From positions 1 to 64,000 of the forward strand of contig WNNJ02000578.1 in assembly GCA_012934845.2 (NCBI GenBank): a stretch of DNA of 64,000 bases. Direction: 5' to 3'. The stretch is from Pomphorhynchus laevis. Its lineage: Eukaryota; Acanthocephala; Palaeacanthocephala; Echinorhynchida; Pomphorhynchidae. The position numbers and the translations under genes were made by a program. The notes below the pieces were generated by a model. That model searched no databases. It saw nothing but the letters and a program-made list of their open reading frames with translations, and was not told the DNA's origin. Shown here one piece after another: positions 1-11,952 of the stretch; positions within the stretch are counted from its first letter, which is position 1, and every line of letters begins with the position of its first letter.

Positions 1-36
<36 letters not shown>
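1..36. repeat. (AT)n microsatellite
   Basis: Pure AT dinucleotide run reaching the window edge; its true length is unknown. Confidence 0.95.
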
Positions 37-39
<3 letters not shown>

Positions 40-380
40 CTTGATGTGTTGTTTTATCTTCATCAGGGATCCACTTGTTGGAATTTGACTACTATATATT
101 GAATAAATCTGCAAAAATCCAAAAGCGAAATTAAAAATCCAGAAGTTTCGCCTCGTCATAATAATTACTTATTTCATAATAATTACTTTATTTCACCCAA
201 AAAATACGGTATTTTCGTAATTAATTTGATTTAGCAAGGTTGTTCTTAAGTGTTAATTGCTTTTTTATAAATGTACTGCTTTAAAATTGAATTATATTAT
301 ATTTTAGGAAAGTAGATTTCTGATTATAATTGAATAGCTCTGACAAAAAAAAATCAATGGGAGATCTGTAGTAGAGAAAA

Positions 381-2201
381 ATGCAAAATTATGATAATAT
401 TCATGATCAAAATTCATACATGTATCAATCAAGTGAAGACGAATCTATTAGCAGTGGGAATATACAAACGCGCAGTAGGGGAAATTGTATTAGCAGCAAT
501 AGTAGTGAACGATTTCCTTCCTTGGAGGTTGGAAGTTACGATGACCTCAATTCTAATTTTTTAAAATGTATGTCAAGACTTAAACACCTTGAGGTGGATA
601 ATCATGTCCTAGCTAAGAATATGGAAGAAAGCCGTATGGATTGGGATGATGATATATCACGAATGAGCAGGGAAAAGACTGTAGAGTTTGATGCTTGTCG
701 GCAAGCTCTACATGAAAATTACATAGTTATTTGTGAGATAAAAGGTCAGATTACAAAAACCTATCTTAGTTGCGAACGAATTCAGAATAGCTTAGATTTC
801 GAAACTCAAGCGAACGACAGCTCAATTAAGAAAATTAATAGCATGTCAAAATTTAATTCTTCTCTTATGGAAGAAATAGATCAGTTGAATTCGAACATAT
901 CCCAAAAGCAGGATGAGGTGATCGCTCTTAAAGATGAATACTCAAAAAACAATAATCAGTTAGAAGAGATTGAAACCGAATTTGCCGAGTGTAATTGTAA
1001 GCGTAACTATCTTGAAATTGAGCTTCAAGTCCTGAAAAATATAATACAATGTATGGTAGCAGTATTTAATGTAAAATCTACAGAATACGACAACGTATTA
1101 GGTTGTTTGCTGGAACCTACTCAGTTTTTCCGGTCTGAATTAACAAGAGCTATTAGTAAAACCCGTCGTGATTTTGCAAAACTAGATCAGTTACAATTAC
1201 TGGAAATGGAATCCTATTATAAAGCTAGTCTACTAGAAACTCAACAGTCATTGGATTCAAATACTCGACGAATTGAGGAATTTCATAATAATAACGCGAA
1301 TGATGATGGCGAAAATCATGATGCTCTAGAGATTTCGAATCTAATGGAAAATGTAAAGCATCTGAACGAAATAAGAATCGAACTTGAAAGAGATAAGATT
1401 AAACTGACATCATTTGAGTGTAAGCTGCAAAACCAGATCAAACAAAATGCTTCAATGCGAAAATCGAATGACGAGCATTACAGCCTTCAGATGAATACAT
1501 TACGTCAGCAAATCGATGATATAAAATTAGAAATAAGCTCGTTGCGCGGTGATAACGTTTCGTTGAAAATGGAACTAAATGTTTGCAAAACTCTACAGCA
1601 GCAGGATAAAAGCGATTACTCATGTTCAGAACAGTTCGTCAATTTAGACCTAGACGATAAAACTAACAGGAAAGTCGTAATAGAAAATGATCAGCAAGAG
1701 ATTGCCGGTTTTTCATTTAAATCTCCAAAAGTCGAATCGACAAGTGAAAGCCGTGATGCCAGTCCATACAGCAGTAATAATACAAGAGTTAATAAAAGTA
1801 ACAGTGAAGATAGTTCCAATTTTGATATCAATAAACCTTCGGTATCACTAAAACTCATAAAATCCGGGATTCTAATTACTAACACCGGTGAAGATGAATT
1901 GAATATGAATGGAATGGGCATTTGTGTATCCGGCGATAACGACGAAACTATCGAAGAACTGTTTTATTTTACAGATAACAAGTACTTACAGAGCGGTAAA
2001 TTTTTGAGAATATCTTGTACTTGCGATAACGAGGAAGCGTCAGATGAAGAAGCGCTATTTGATAGGCACGAAAACACCTATAGTGTAGATGGTTTACAAA
2101 AATGGCTCAATCAAGATAATCATGTAGCACATTTCAGCCTTAATGATTCGCGCGGTAACATTATTATATCAACCAGGGATAACAACAACAAAGAGAAATA
2201 A
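381..2201 (+). CDS. Cytoplasmic intermediate-filament protein with lamin-tail domain, intronless
   Basis: 606 residues in one exon. Seen: a polar head (1-53); a rod starting with the coil 1A signature (LNSNFLKCMSRLKHLEVDN, about residues 56-74); heptad-rich coil to about residue 405; the coil 2 trigger-like segment EMESYYKASLLE near 275-286; and a rod end near 388-402 (LRGDNVSLKMEL). A Ser/Asn-rich linker then leads to a beta-rich tail (487-600) that matches the lamin-tail domain pattern (SGILITNTGEDEL, LNDSRGNIIIST). Invertebrate cytoplasmic intermediate filaments keep this tail and form structural filaments. There is no C-terminal CaaX box and no clear nuclear localisation signal, so I favour a cytoplasmic protein over a lamin. 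The start is the first ATG after an in-frame TAG at 372-374. The lack of introns, in a genome where the other gene has introns up to 6 kb, suggests retroposition or intron loss. The open frame suggests it is under constraint. Confidence 0.82.
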   Translation: MQNYDNIHDQNSYMYQSSEDESISSGNIQTRSRGNCISSNSSERFPSLEVGSYDDLNSNFLKCMSRLKHLEVDNHVLAKNMEESRMDWDDDISRMSREKTVEFDACRQALHENYIVICEIKGQITKTYLSCERIQNSLDFETQANDSSIKKINSMSKFNSSLMEEIDQLNSNISQKQDEVIALKDEYSKNNNQLEEIETEFAECNCKRNYLEIELQVLKNIIQCMVAVFNVKSTEYDNVLGCLLEPTQFFRSELTRAISKTRRDFAKLDQLQLLEMESYYKASLLETQQSLDSNTRRIEEFHNNNANDDGENHDALEISNLMENVKHLNEIRIELERDKIKLTSFECKLQNQIKQNASMRKSNDEHYSLQMNTLRQQIDDIKLEISSLRGDNVSLKMELNVCKTLQQQDKSDYSCSEQFVNLDLDDKTNRKVVIENDQQEIAGFSFKSPKVESTSESRDASPYSSNNTRVNKSNSEDSSNFDINKPSVSLKLIKSGILITNTGEDELNMNGMGICVSGDNDETIEELFYFTDNKYLQSGKFLRISCTCDNEEASDEEALFDRHENTYSVDGLQKWLNQDNHVAHFSLNDSRGNIIISTRDNNNKEK

Positions 2202-2990
2202 ATTCCAATCAAGAATTCTGAAAAGTGATTCTGCATATTTCTGCAGCAAGTATATCCTTTGAATTAAATTTGTCTTAATACTCATTAAATATAAATGAAA
2301 TTAACGTCGTTTATAAGACGATCATGGTGTCGATGTCATACCGTTTATCAGTCATTATTTATCAGCATGGTAATATGATAATATCCATCAAGAAACGTCA
2401 GTCCATCTCGGTGTTGAAAGAAATAAAATTATTGACAAATACATGTAACATTGCAGGTATTACAACTAAATGCTGTGTAAATAGGATTCCAATATTTTAC
2501 AATTTTGATTTAAATATGAATATGAGTCCTTGGAAATGGTCCAACTGATCCTTATTATCTTTGATTTAAACATTGTAATTTTGACAATTTTTTGAAGTTT
2601 TATTGTCTTAGTACAAACATAGAGTACATTCATTGAAGATAGTTCAACTTGAGAAATTTAATATAAGATACTAATATCCCATGCCTAATCACTATTACTA
2701 CATTTTCAGTTAATTTTTATTTTATTATTTGACAAAATACATTTTTTGTATTTATATACAATGTGTACAATTTTATAATTTCTTCATTCCATCTGAAAAA
2801 TAAAAAGTGATTCTTTTTGAACTTATAATGTTTTATTATATTGTATAACACTGATTCAAGCTAATGACAGCAAAGTTCTCTAGGCCACATATTCGAAAAT
2901 AAATCTTGTCATGGAACAAGATACTTGTATAATGCCTGCAAACACCATAAACTTGTGTTGACGATGTTTGCTTAAACATATGAACAATCA
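2202..2990. other. 3' flank of the filament gene, no other gene seen
   Basis: AT-rich. AATAAA-type signals occur at the stop codon, near 2421 and near 2798 and could end the transcript. Short open frames here show no recognisable protein. Confidence 0.5.
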
Positions 2991-2994
2991 CGAA

Positions 2995-3807
2995 CATAAT
3001 TATATGTGCATTTAATTCTAGCAATTTTTATTCAATAAGCGAACACATTTATCCATGTAGCCTCATTCTTAATAAAACCAATATTAATAATCTAGACATG
3101 AACATTAAATTAACATCAATTAAAACAACTTTTAATTTATATCGTTAATATGAGATATTTAAATTTACAAGAAACATATTTTTGCATGAGCATTCATGCA
3201 TACCATATAATATAAAATATAATACATTAAATAATGAAATTTTAAGAATTGCAACAATATGTAATGATATTGGCTTTCTTCAAAATCATTTAAATAATTT
3301 AATAGATACATATTTTAAACTAGGTTACTATAAAAATAACCATCAAGCAGAAAATAGTAAAATATATAAATCAACACAAAAATATTAAAAATAAATTTAA
3401 AATCATTAGCGGAAAATTTTTATGGATGGATATTAAATAATATACTTTGTATTATAATAGGATACTATATAATCAAATTTAATCAGAGGAAACATGTCCT
3501 TAGCACGTATTTGGCCCCGCTGCTATGTTAGGTAGAGGAGTTAGGGGCGGAAACCTGATAGAATGGCAGTTCATCCTGATGACCTCTAATCCCTATTTTG
3601 ATACAACGTATGTTATTTATTAGTCAATTCATAAAAATGAAGTTTATTTTAAATTTCAATTTTTTATTTTAACTTGATTTAAATTATAGAAAATCTAAAA
3701 ACAATTATTTATTTTATTATTTAATTATTAAATTTTGATTTAGCATTATTATGTTTTGTTTATTTTATAATTATATTAAATACGTAGATTCAGTTAGCTG
3801 ATTTGAT
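2995..3807 (+). mobile_element. Naiad-type PLE, 5'-truncated fragment
   Basis: Encodes the last part of the reverse transcriptase (HEHSCIPYNIKYNTLNNEIL in the 3182-3388 frame), then the AT-rich 3' region and the family terminus that reads TTAGCTGATTTGAT. The same protein and terminus recur in the copies at 13455-14683 and 36012-39480. It is a decayed partial copy. Confidence 0.85.
3513..3590 (+). ncRNA. Permuted hammerhead-like motif in Naiad 3' region
   Basis: Keeps GAAA and CTGATGA and most of the pairings described for the motif at 14385-14466. Stem I has four of five pairs. Stem III is interrupted. Confidence 0.5.
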
Positions 3808-5945
3808 AATAAAATTAAACTCAGTAGTTCTCAAGTGTTTTTAGACTTCCTAAGAACTATACTTTAATTTTTGAACCATTGATTCATGTGTACGCAAATA
3901 TAATTTGCATTTATCGTAAATCCCGTCAGTTTTTGCGGATTTAAGAAATGCATTTCAATGTTCCAAGTCGCTGACAAAATTCTATGGACTTTGAAATTAC
4001 TGTGGATTTTCAAGAATTTCATGAAAACCAATTGATAACACACTGCTTAGTCTATTAACGTATTCATTTTTTAAACCGAATTATATTAAACTTAACTGAT
4101 CTTTAAATTAATTTTACTATCAACTCGTTGAGAATTATTGTTGTAAATTCGTATTTATTTTGATAAAGGGTAAATAACCAGAAACATTCATAAGGCTCAT
4201 AGTATATAACAATATGAGGATTAGACCAAATATAGGAAAATAATTATTGGATTGGGAAATGAATATCGATTAAATTCACATTTCCACATTGGGAGAGGAG
4301 TCATGTCAGCAATAATATAAGTGATAAATAGTATTACTTCGGGCATCAAGAAATAAGTGGCCACATTGAATGGATTGATTTAGAAAGATCAAGGATGCTG
4401 CGCATTTACTTTGTCTTCATCCATGTGTCTTTGAACAATATGAATAAAACTTAAAGTGCAGTTTCAATGCAATTAGTTTTTAAAACTGCTATATGTAGCT
4501 CTTCATATATCAAAAATATTGATTAAAAATCAATGAGAATAAATTAATTTGAATTTTGAAGGTTAAAACCGCTCTATCATTGATTGCTTTCCTGACATTA
4601 CATTATTACTTAAGATAATATATTTATATAATCATAAAACGTTTTGATTAATGACAGGACAGCAGATGATTGATAACTTTCCCAGTATAATTAACGGCAC
4701 GCTTTAATGCTAATAAATTTAGAATCTCTCATATTCGCGTTGCATTCATGTAATTTCAGCAATTAAATTTCTACAATCGGTGTCTTGGCTCGAAATTCAA
4801 GTTCATAGTAATTCATAGTAAAATTCAATTCATAGTAATTGGATTATTATTACTATTTATTAAATAGCAATTATTTATTAACTTTGAAATGTATTTTATT
4901 TAAGAATTCTTTTAACTTTAATTTCTTAATTATCGTTTTTTAGTAGAATCATTTTAATTTTGGTGTATTATATAGCTGCTTTACTCTCTAAGCATACCTT
5001 CGAATTCTGGATCACACAACAAATAGTGCTTGTATTAAATATTCAATAACGTTAAGTGATTTTGTTTCTTTAATTATTTGAAATAAATTTGGTTGACAAC
5101 CTTGAAAATTATTTTAATGCGATAGGTTATCGCTAAGTGGGAGATTTTTAAACTTTATTTTATCTTTTTCATTGGAACACTTGAAAGAATTTTAAGATGC
5201 TAAACCAAATATCTTTAAGCAAAGCTGCTAATTGTTAGAAGTTTATAGTAGTGCTGATCTTTATTTTATCAATTCATCACGATAATTGGTATTCGAAATA
5301 ACTTATAAGAATTTTAAGATTTTTAAAATCTAATTACCGAACATTTTTTGACATTTTAATACTTGTTTGCTGTATACTTTACTTTTTCTAGTCTTTCATT
5401 ATCGTAATTATATCAAGCTCAATAATTCGCCATGTACCTTAAGAATGGTTTTTACTATTGATCATGTTTATAAACTATACTTTCTTTATTTTAGCTTTTC
5501 AGTTATAACATAATCTAAGTATTTACATTTACATTTTATGGAATGTAACTGCTCATTTAGAGAGAATATAAAAACAAGTAGGAAACAAAATTGCAGAATC
5601 TGAATCTTCTTTGTACTTTTTGAAGATTTATCTTAACGAAAAAATATATTATTTTATGAAAATTTTAAAAGAATAGATATGATCTCTTAAATATAAAAAA
5701 TAATCTTTTGAATTTCTAAAGAATATATTCTATTTCCATAAGATTTCCACATATATATAACAATTTATCATTCTCTGTCTTCCTATAAACTTAAAAACTA
5801 TAAAGAAGAGATGAATAGATGTTTTTAATATTAGTAATTACTTTTCTTCTATAAATTGAGCGACGATACATTGCATTTAAATTCAACTGTTCATTGCATT
5901 AAATTGTACTTCGATACATACAAGGCATTGTTTCACTTCTTTGAG
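3808..5945. other. AT-rich intergenic stretch, nothing recognised
   Basis: About 2.1 kb of AT-rich sequence with no long frame, no repeat shared with the rest of the window and no RNA gene that I can recognise. Confidence 0.5.
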
Positions 5946-6488
5946 CGCAAAAATCTCCTCAGGAGATTTTTGGCGTAAAAATCTCCTGAAAATTTATTCA
6001 CCCCTAAAATGAAAATTTTCAAAGAAAATATAATCAGGAGCAATAAAGGAAAGGAAAAGATAGCTTATGAAGGATATTTCTACAGTATTAGGTAGTGTAG
6101 AAACACTACCTAATAGTGTTTAGGTAGTGAAGCAATATTATACACTATTAGGTAGTGTTTAGGTAGTGAAGCAATTTAGGTAATCAGGAGCAATAAAGGA
6201 AAGGGGAAAGGGGGAAGGGAGGGGGAAAGTGGGAACAAAGCTCAAAGCAAGTATCATTTTTATGATTACATTCATATAATTATATTTTCTTTGAAATTTT
6301 TTAATTTAGGGGTGAATAAATTTTCAGGAGATTTTTACGCCAAAAGTAGTGTAGAAATATCCTTCATAAGCTATATTTTCCTTTCCTTTATTGCTCTTGA
6401 TTATATTTTCTTTGAAATTTTTTATTTAAGGGGTGAATAAATTTTCAGGAGATTTTTACGCTAAAAATCTCCTGATGAGATTTTTGCG
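5946..6488. mobile_element. Foldback / MITE-like element
   Basis: A 543-bp palindromic element. Its ends are complementary: the left starts CGCAAAAATCTCCT and the right ends AGATTTTTGCG. The arms continue inward through a shared block (TCAGGAGATTTTTACG, then GGGGTGAATAAATTTTC). Part of the right arm block occurs twice (about 6300-6345 and 6425-6470). The centre holds short repeats containing TTAGGTAGTG and a purine-rich run near 6195-6235. There is no transposase, so it must depend on another element. No target duplication is certain. Confidence 0.75.
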
Positions 6489-7189
6489 GACAGTCATAAA
6501 AAATATTGTCAGTTTATCAAAATAAATATTATTCGTTTGCATGTATTTTATATATTTTTTATTTTTTAAATATTACATTGAACTAAGCTTTAAAACTATA
6601 CATTACGTAAATTAAAAATATTAATGTGTCGACCTTTAATGCAGATAGTAAGTATTATATGTAATCATGATTTTTGGTGATGCAATTAAAACTGATAATA
6701 TTATTGAATAATCAAAGATTTTTTTAAATCGATGATTAATATTGATTGAACTAAAGGGGAATAGTGAAAAACTGATAACCACCGTTGTAACTTATTTGTG
6801 ATATGCCGTAAATAAAAATACTTGGAGCTAAAAGTGCTCCGTAAAATTACTAAATACTATACTCATGTGGTGTGTTATAAGATTATGGAAATTTTAAATA
6901 AAATATTACCTATCAAAACACACATGAAATCAAATGTCAGAATAAATCTTTGAAAGTCCAAGAACACAGTAAGAAATAATTTAGTAATTTCCTTACTCAC
7001 TCGAAATTTTAATTATAGTCAATTTTTGCAGTAGACGATCAGAGAAAATCTTGAAGATAAAATATTTTGAAATGCAAGTATAAAATTCTGCTTCAATATT
7101 TTACACGATAAGTTGTTGTAGCCAATAAATCACATCCCTAAACTGAGGTTACATATTTTTGTACTATACATAAATTTAAAAATGAACAT
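6489..7189. other. AT-rich stretch, nothing recognised
   Basis: No coding or repeat signal identified. Confidence 0.45.
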
Positions 7190-7345
7190 ATATTATTCTT
7201 AAAAGAATTTTTGTAACTCAATGTACGAAATAATTAATAGATAATTTACAATTCATTATAATTAAGATTAGAGGTCATATGTAGGAACTGCTATGTTATG
7301 ATATTTCGGCCCCTATTCATCAACCCGACATAGCAACCTGATAGC
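7190..7345 (-). mobile_element. Naiad 3' terminal fragment
   Basis: Reverse complement carries GGGGCCGAAA, ACATAGCAGTTCC and GACCTCTAAT in the order seen in other Naiad 3' regions. It is diverged and short. Confidence 0.6.
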
Positions 7346-8440
7346 ACTGCAATCACTGAACCGGGACATGTTTCGTAGTTATATTTCTACTAAAACAAAT
7401 GGAATTCCACCTAAAATTTATTACAAAACAACGAATAAGTTAAAGTCTATTTTCGTATCATCTTGTCTGAATACAATCACAGTCACAAATTGCGTCAATG
7501 AGAAATTTGAATGCACTGCATGTAAAAGACCCAGGTGCTTATCCTGCTCAGTGATACGAACAACCAATTATTTCAAAAGTACAACTAATTTAAAATACAA
7601 GATAAGAACAAATATGAATTGTGCATCTAAAAATGTAATATATTTAGCAACTTGCATAACATGCAAAAAACAATACAATGATGAGACGTCGACATCTTTT
7701 AACATCCGGCAAAACAATAGAAGAGCGAATTTAAGATCAAAAATAATTACTGAAAGATCAATCAGACATGCATTAACACATGAGTGTGAAAATACAAAGC
7801 GAACATTACTTTATTCTACATTATACTAAAAGAAAGCAATTTTAAAAATACACACCCCAGGCTAAGGTTTCTCAAGTACTTCGTATATCGATTACCCATC
7901 ATAGTCCGCCTCGATTGGACTCTTCGGGGGGGAGTGAAAGACCTCGGGTGGTTCGGTTGAAGAGCGGTGTGTTGACTCGCTCAGATCCCACTGGACCTGA
8001 TGTCCTGAGTCATGTAAAAAGATTAAACAGTGTCATTGTATCGATTCGTTTTCTTCTTGTTTTTGTGGCTTTCTGTTTCTCTGTTTCTGACGATGAACTC
8101 TTTGTATTATTTATTTATTTAAGAAAACCCTTATTATTAAAAATACACAAGAAAGAAAAAAGAGAGATGTAATGGATAGGACAGTTAATGGCAGATGTAC
8201 CATACGGCCCAACGGACGGACATGTCGTCAATTAGAAGGATACATTTGAAATTATAAGAATAACATAGATACACTGGCTAAATTAAATGTTAGATCTTAC
8301 ATTTCAGTACTATATAGGTTATATTTTTTAATGTTTTTGCTGCATGTGATTCAAATTTTGTATTGTGTTCTAGATTTTCCTGACGAAGCCGAGACGCGAA
8401 ACATTGAAATAAAATATTGGTCTTGTCTGTTTTATGTTTT
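7346..8440 (+). mobile_element. Second PLE family: GIY-YIG endonuclease end and 3' UTR, split by a LINE
   Basis: The frame at 7368-7829 (153 aa) has a cysteine cluster (CTACKRPRCLSC) followed by a GIY-YIG-like core (NVIYLATCITCKKQYNDETS) and a downstream His-containing segment, as in PLE endonucleases. The region after 8150 continues to the tail CTGACGAAGCCGAGACGCGA, a hammerhead-derived signature common at PLE 3' ends. A LINE fragment sits inside with its own target duplication. The protein differs from the Naiad copies here and the element is a relic. Confidence 0.65.
7857..8136 (+). mobile_element. LINE-A 3' end, 5'-truncated insertion with target duplication
   Basis: Matches the C-terminus and 3' UTR of the LINE at 26655-28799 (GATTGGACTCTTCGGGG, then GAAAGACC). 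It is flanked by the 13-bp direct repeat TTAAAAATACACA at 7844-7856 and 8137-8149. This is a standard target-primed insertion into the PLE relic. Confidence 0.85.
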
Positions 8441-8782
8441 ACGATTAAAATATATGAACGCATTGCTAGATAATCCAGGCCGGTAACTTACAGGAGTTGC
8501 TCGTAACTATATATAGTCATTACTATATATAGTATCGAAGTCAAGTTATTTAGCAGCAAATATGGATTAACTATCAATCGAAGCTAGCTTTGAGTCCTAG
8601 ACCACAGTTTTAAGCCTCTTTCGCAATAACAATATGTAAAATAATGTATATCATTTGGAAACCTGTGAGAAATAAAGTGTCCTCGTAATCAACGGATACG
8701 CATTTGTGCCCGATATAAATAATAACTAGAAGGTCCACACACGCAACAAGCCAGTAAAAACGATTTCTGCACCTGTATATTT

Positions 8783-8802
8783 GGGACACCAAATGGTGTC
8801 CC
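8783..8802. repeat. Perfect 9-bp hairpin
   Basis: GGGACACCA and TGGTGTCCC flank a 2-nt AA loop. A longer imperfect inverted repeat (ATGTGATACTAGTAAGC and its complement) lies at about 8828-8847 and 8913-8932. Confidence 0.6.
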
Positions 8803-9014
8803 AGGGCACCATTTAATGCCTGATATATAATGTGATACTAGTAAGCGAGTATACAAGTATCACGTTATATATATTATTGTATACATTATATATGAATTAT
8901 TATATATATTATTGCTTACTAGTATCACATTATAATTATATATCATACTGTATTCGTTTTTATTTATTAATTTGTTATTAGCAAAATAGCTTTCGATATA
9001 TATACATATATATA

Positions 9015-9103
9015 ATTGTGAATGTTGCCATATATTTGTGAATGTTGTCATATATATTTGTGAATGTTGCCATATATATAATTGTGAATGTTGCCATATA
9101 TAT
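9015..9103. repeat. Short tandem repeat, about four copies
   Basis: Units of 22-26 bp containing TTGTGAATGTTGYCATATAT. Confidence 0.85.
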
Positions 9104-9136
9104 GAGTGAAAAACAAATAGAAGATCAACCGACAAT

Positions 9137-9225
9137 TGTTTGGCGCTGTTTATTAAAAAGCTTTCGGCCTTTTTTAATGGCTTTCTTCAGTTCAATCTAG
9201 AACACAATACAAAATTAGTCATACA
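9137..9225 (-). mobile_element. PLE 3' tail
   Basis: Reverse complement holds CTGAAGAAAGCC, GGCCGAAAGC and TTTTTAATAAA, the degenerate hammerhead-like signature typical of PLE 3' ends. The upstream GTGTTCTAGATT matches the tail near 8366, so it belongs to the family of 7346-8440. Confidence 0.6.
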
Positions 9226-9496
9226 CACAAAAAGACGTACAAATCAACATAACCAACTAATAAATCTATGCAGTTATAAATTACGGAAGATTACAATGGT
9301 GGTGTGCATTGAGCTATTTGTTCGTCATTAACTGCGCAATTCAATATTGTTCTCTATTCTTCATTGCAGATGTACTCGTAATAAGGATTTTCTCAAATAA
9401 AACTTACCAACCAATAAAAATAACTAAAAAAGACAGTTGAAAAGCAACAGTTCAAGACCGACAAGGAAAATAAAAAAGTGTTCAGTCTTCACGATA

Positions 9497-11930
9497 TTAT
9501 CACGGCCTTAGGTCCAGCGGGATCTGAGCCTTCCAGCCTATCCAACACGCTGCTATCCGACTGAACCACCCGGGTTCTTTCACCCCTCCCGAAGAGTCCA
9601 ATCGAGGCGGACTATGCTCGGTAATCGCAATATGAGGAGCTTGAGAAACCTTAGTCTTTGCTCTGGGGGACGTGCTCTTGAAAAGAAGACTAATCTCGAG
9701 ATAGCCCAAGTACCCCCAAAAAATGCACTTGAGTTTTCCCATTTAATAAGTGATGCTGAACCCGTTTTAGGGCCCACCTAGCTCTCTTCAAAATACGTTT
9801 AAGTCTATCCAGATCAGCTTTCGCTGACCAGTTCACCGTAATGGTGAACCCCAGGTATTTTACTCTACTTGTGAAGGTAGGGAGTGATTGATTAGTCACT
9901 ATGGAAGAAAGAGCTAAGAGTGCTAGTCTTTTTATTTTTTACTTTGTCGAAGGAGCGCCATGAAAGACGACCACTTGCGATTTTGCTGAATTGAGAATAA
10001 GATTGGATATGTGTAACTGATCTTTTAATCTTACACAGAAACGGCTGATGTCAGAGATTACATCTTTGCATCTTCGTCCAGAGAACAGGGCTGTGGTATC
10101 ATCAGCGTATACCACTAGATGTTGGTCGCGTTTAAAGTTTTTGTAAAGTTCAATGGAGGCAGCAAGATACAAAATTGGATAAAGTGAGGAACTTGAGGCA
10201 CACCCATAATAGGGTAAAACTGACGTGCATCAGGGTCGTCTTCATAGAAGAATCGCTTGGTATATAACAATATTTCCACCCTGTTAACAATTCTCACAGC
10301 AAACCCAAGGGAACTGAAAGAAGAGATAACGAAGGGAATGGAAATGCCGTACAGGCAGCAGAAAATTCAAGAAAAACAGTCACAGCAAGCTGATGACTGT
10401 TATCTTGACAAAATTGATGCACTTTACCTATTGTTGAATGGACCGAGCGATCTTTTACATACCCATAAAAACCTAATGGGGTTAAATTTCGCCTACTTAG
10501 ATGATCGCGGATTTTAAGCGCAAGCACTTTTTCGTAAATGTAGATGAGGAAGTTTGGAATAGAGATAGGCTGCAGATCTTTAGGATATTAAATCGATTTC
10601 TTTATAGGTATAAAAACTCGACGGCTTATATTAATGCTATCAACATCGGACGAGGATGCTAGTAGCAGCGTAATGGCGACCTCCTTTCTCTAATTGTCTG
10701 TCAAAAGCTGACAGACACGAGTGGAGAGTGGCGCGTGGGATCTGGAGGTACCCGTAAGTGGCCCTCAAGAGTTTAGGATATCTGTGACAGATAAGTCCCT
10801 GCTCCTGAAGTCACAACAAGGCGGGATTGATAGAATTATTTAAGTGGCTCTATCATTGTGTAGGGATAGTGACTCCTCTAAAACTTTATCAAGGCCTATA
10901 CTACCAATCTAGCCCAAGGCTATATACTTCCAACAGATAAACTTCTCCTTCTTGAATATCTTCCAAAAGGAAGACTGAGAAAGGTTAAGGTGAGCAATGC
11001 TCCCCCTATCCCTACTCAGCTGGAACCTATATATAGTGCTTCAGTATTCGTTCGAGATGACCTGTTTGGCATAAACAGAGAGATTAGAAAGGTTTAGCAT
11101 TTTAGCTAGAACCTTGAGTTTTGTTGGAGTGTGATTGTATATTCGACCTTTAAAGATAGTCGATAGGAACGCAGTAGCTTGCGAAGAGAGGTAGGAATTA
11201 AATTCGTTCAAACTCTCATTTCGAATTCAGTGGAAGAGTTGGATAACTTTCTGAAAGAAGGCCACCCTGATAGCTTCAATGTGTAACCTCATTTTAAGCA
11301 ACGTATCTTCCTCTATATGCCATCGAATTAGGTCAAGAGAGTTGGTCTGTTGTTGTGACTGCTCATTACAGATGGATTTCAACAACCACATCTTATGTAG
11401 CAGTAAAAAGTCAAGGAGAGAATTAGTTGTTGGACAATGAAAGATGAGGGAAGGTGGTTTGTGAATAAGATAGTCGTTCCTGGCTCTGCAGAATGCTGCA
11501 TAAATCCAAGGACCAGTCCTGTCGTTTAAGTCTCCAAGTACCATGTCATAGCTGCTATCCATAATCATATCCAAAAGTTCACGTTTTTTGTTCATTTCTC
11601 CTTGCCGGATATAGATATTGGCTATGCTGATGCGTTTACCGTTTTTACAAAGTGATATAGCTAAACATGGCAGGGCTGGATAAGAATAGTTTAGTAAGAG
11701 GGACGATCTTAAGGAGCTTTTAACTAGGGTTAAAAGATCTTGAGATGAAGACGAGTGAGGAGTGGTTATGTACGGAGTGTAGTGGGTGTAGATATTCTTA
11801 GGGATAAATCGAGTAATGTCCTGGGGGAGTCGAATAGACCGCGTCTTCTGAAGGACCATAGCATCTGCATCTCTACCATATAAAAGCCTAAGGGCGGAAG
11901 CACCTCCCGATAACAATACCATTATGTTTG
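9497..11930 (-). mobile_element. LINE-A copy, most of ORF2 (APE endonuclease and reverse transcriptase)
   Basis: On the minus strand the frame at 11922-11227 (231 aa) is an APE-type endonuclease segment (VLGDLNDRTGPW). Downstream frames cover the reverse transcriptase: GFYGYVKDRSVHST at the template-binding region, VYADDTTALFSG at the catalytic box, and KYLGFTITVNWSAKADLDRL in the thumb. The C-terminal frames end near 9500. The protein is broken into several frames, so it is inactive. The 5' end stops near 11930, facing the opposite-strand copy that starts by 11953. The clade within the APE-type LINEs is not clear. Confidence 0.85.
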
Positions 11931-11952
11931 CCGGAATATCATTACTTTAAAA

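Noticed and set aside
7915-8172. 85-aa gene
   Set aside because: It spans the 3' end of a LINE-A insertion and the PLE beyond it.
8380-8440. Functional hammerhead at the PLE tail (CTGACGA, GAAA, GGTC)
   Set aside because: Stems II and III do not form well; treated as a degenerate tail.
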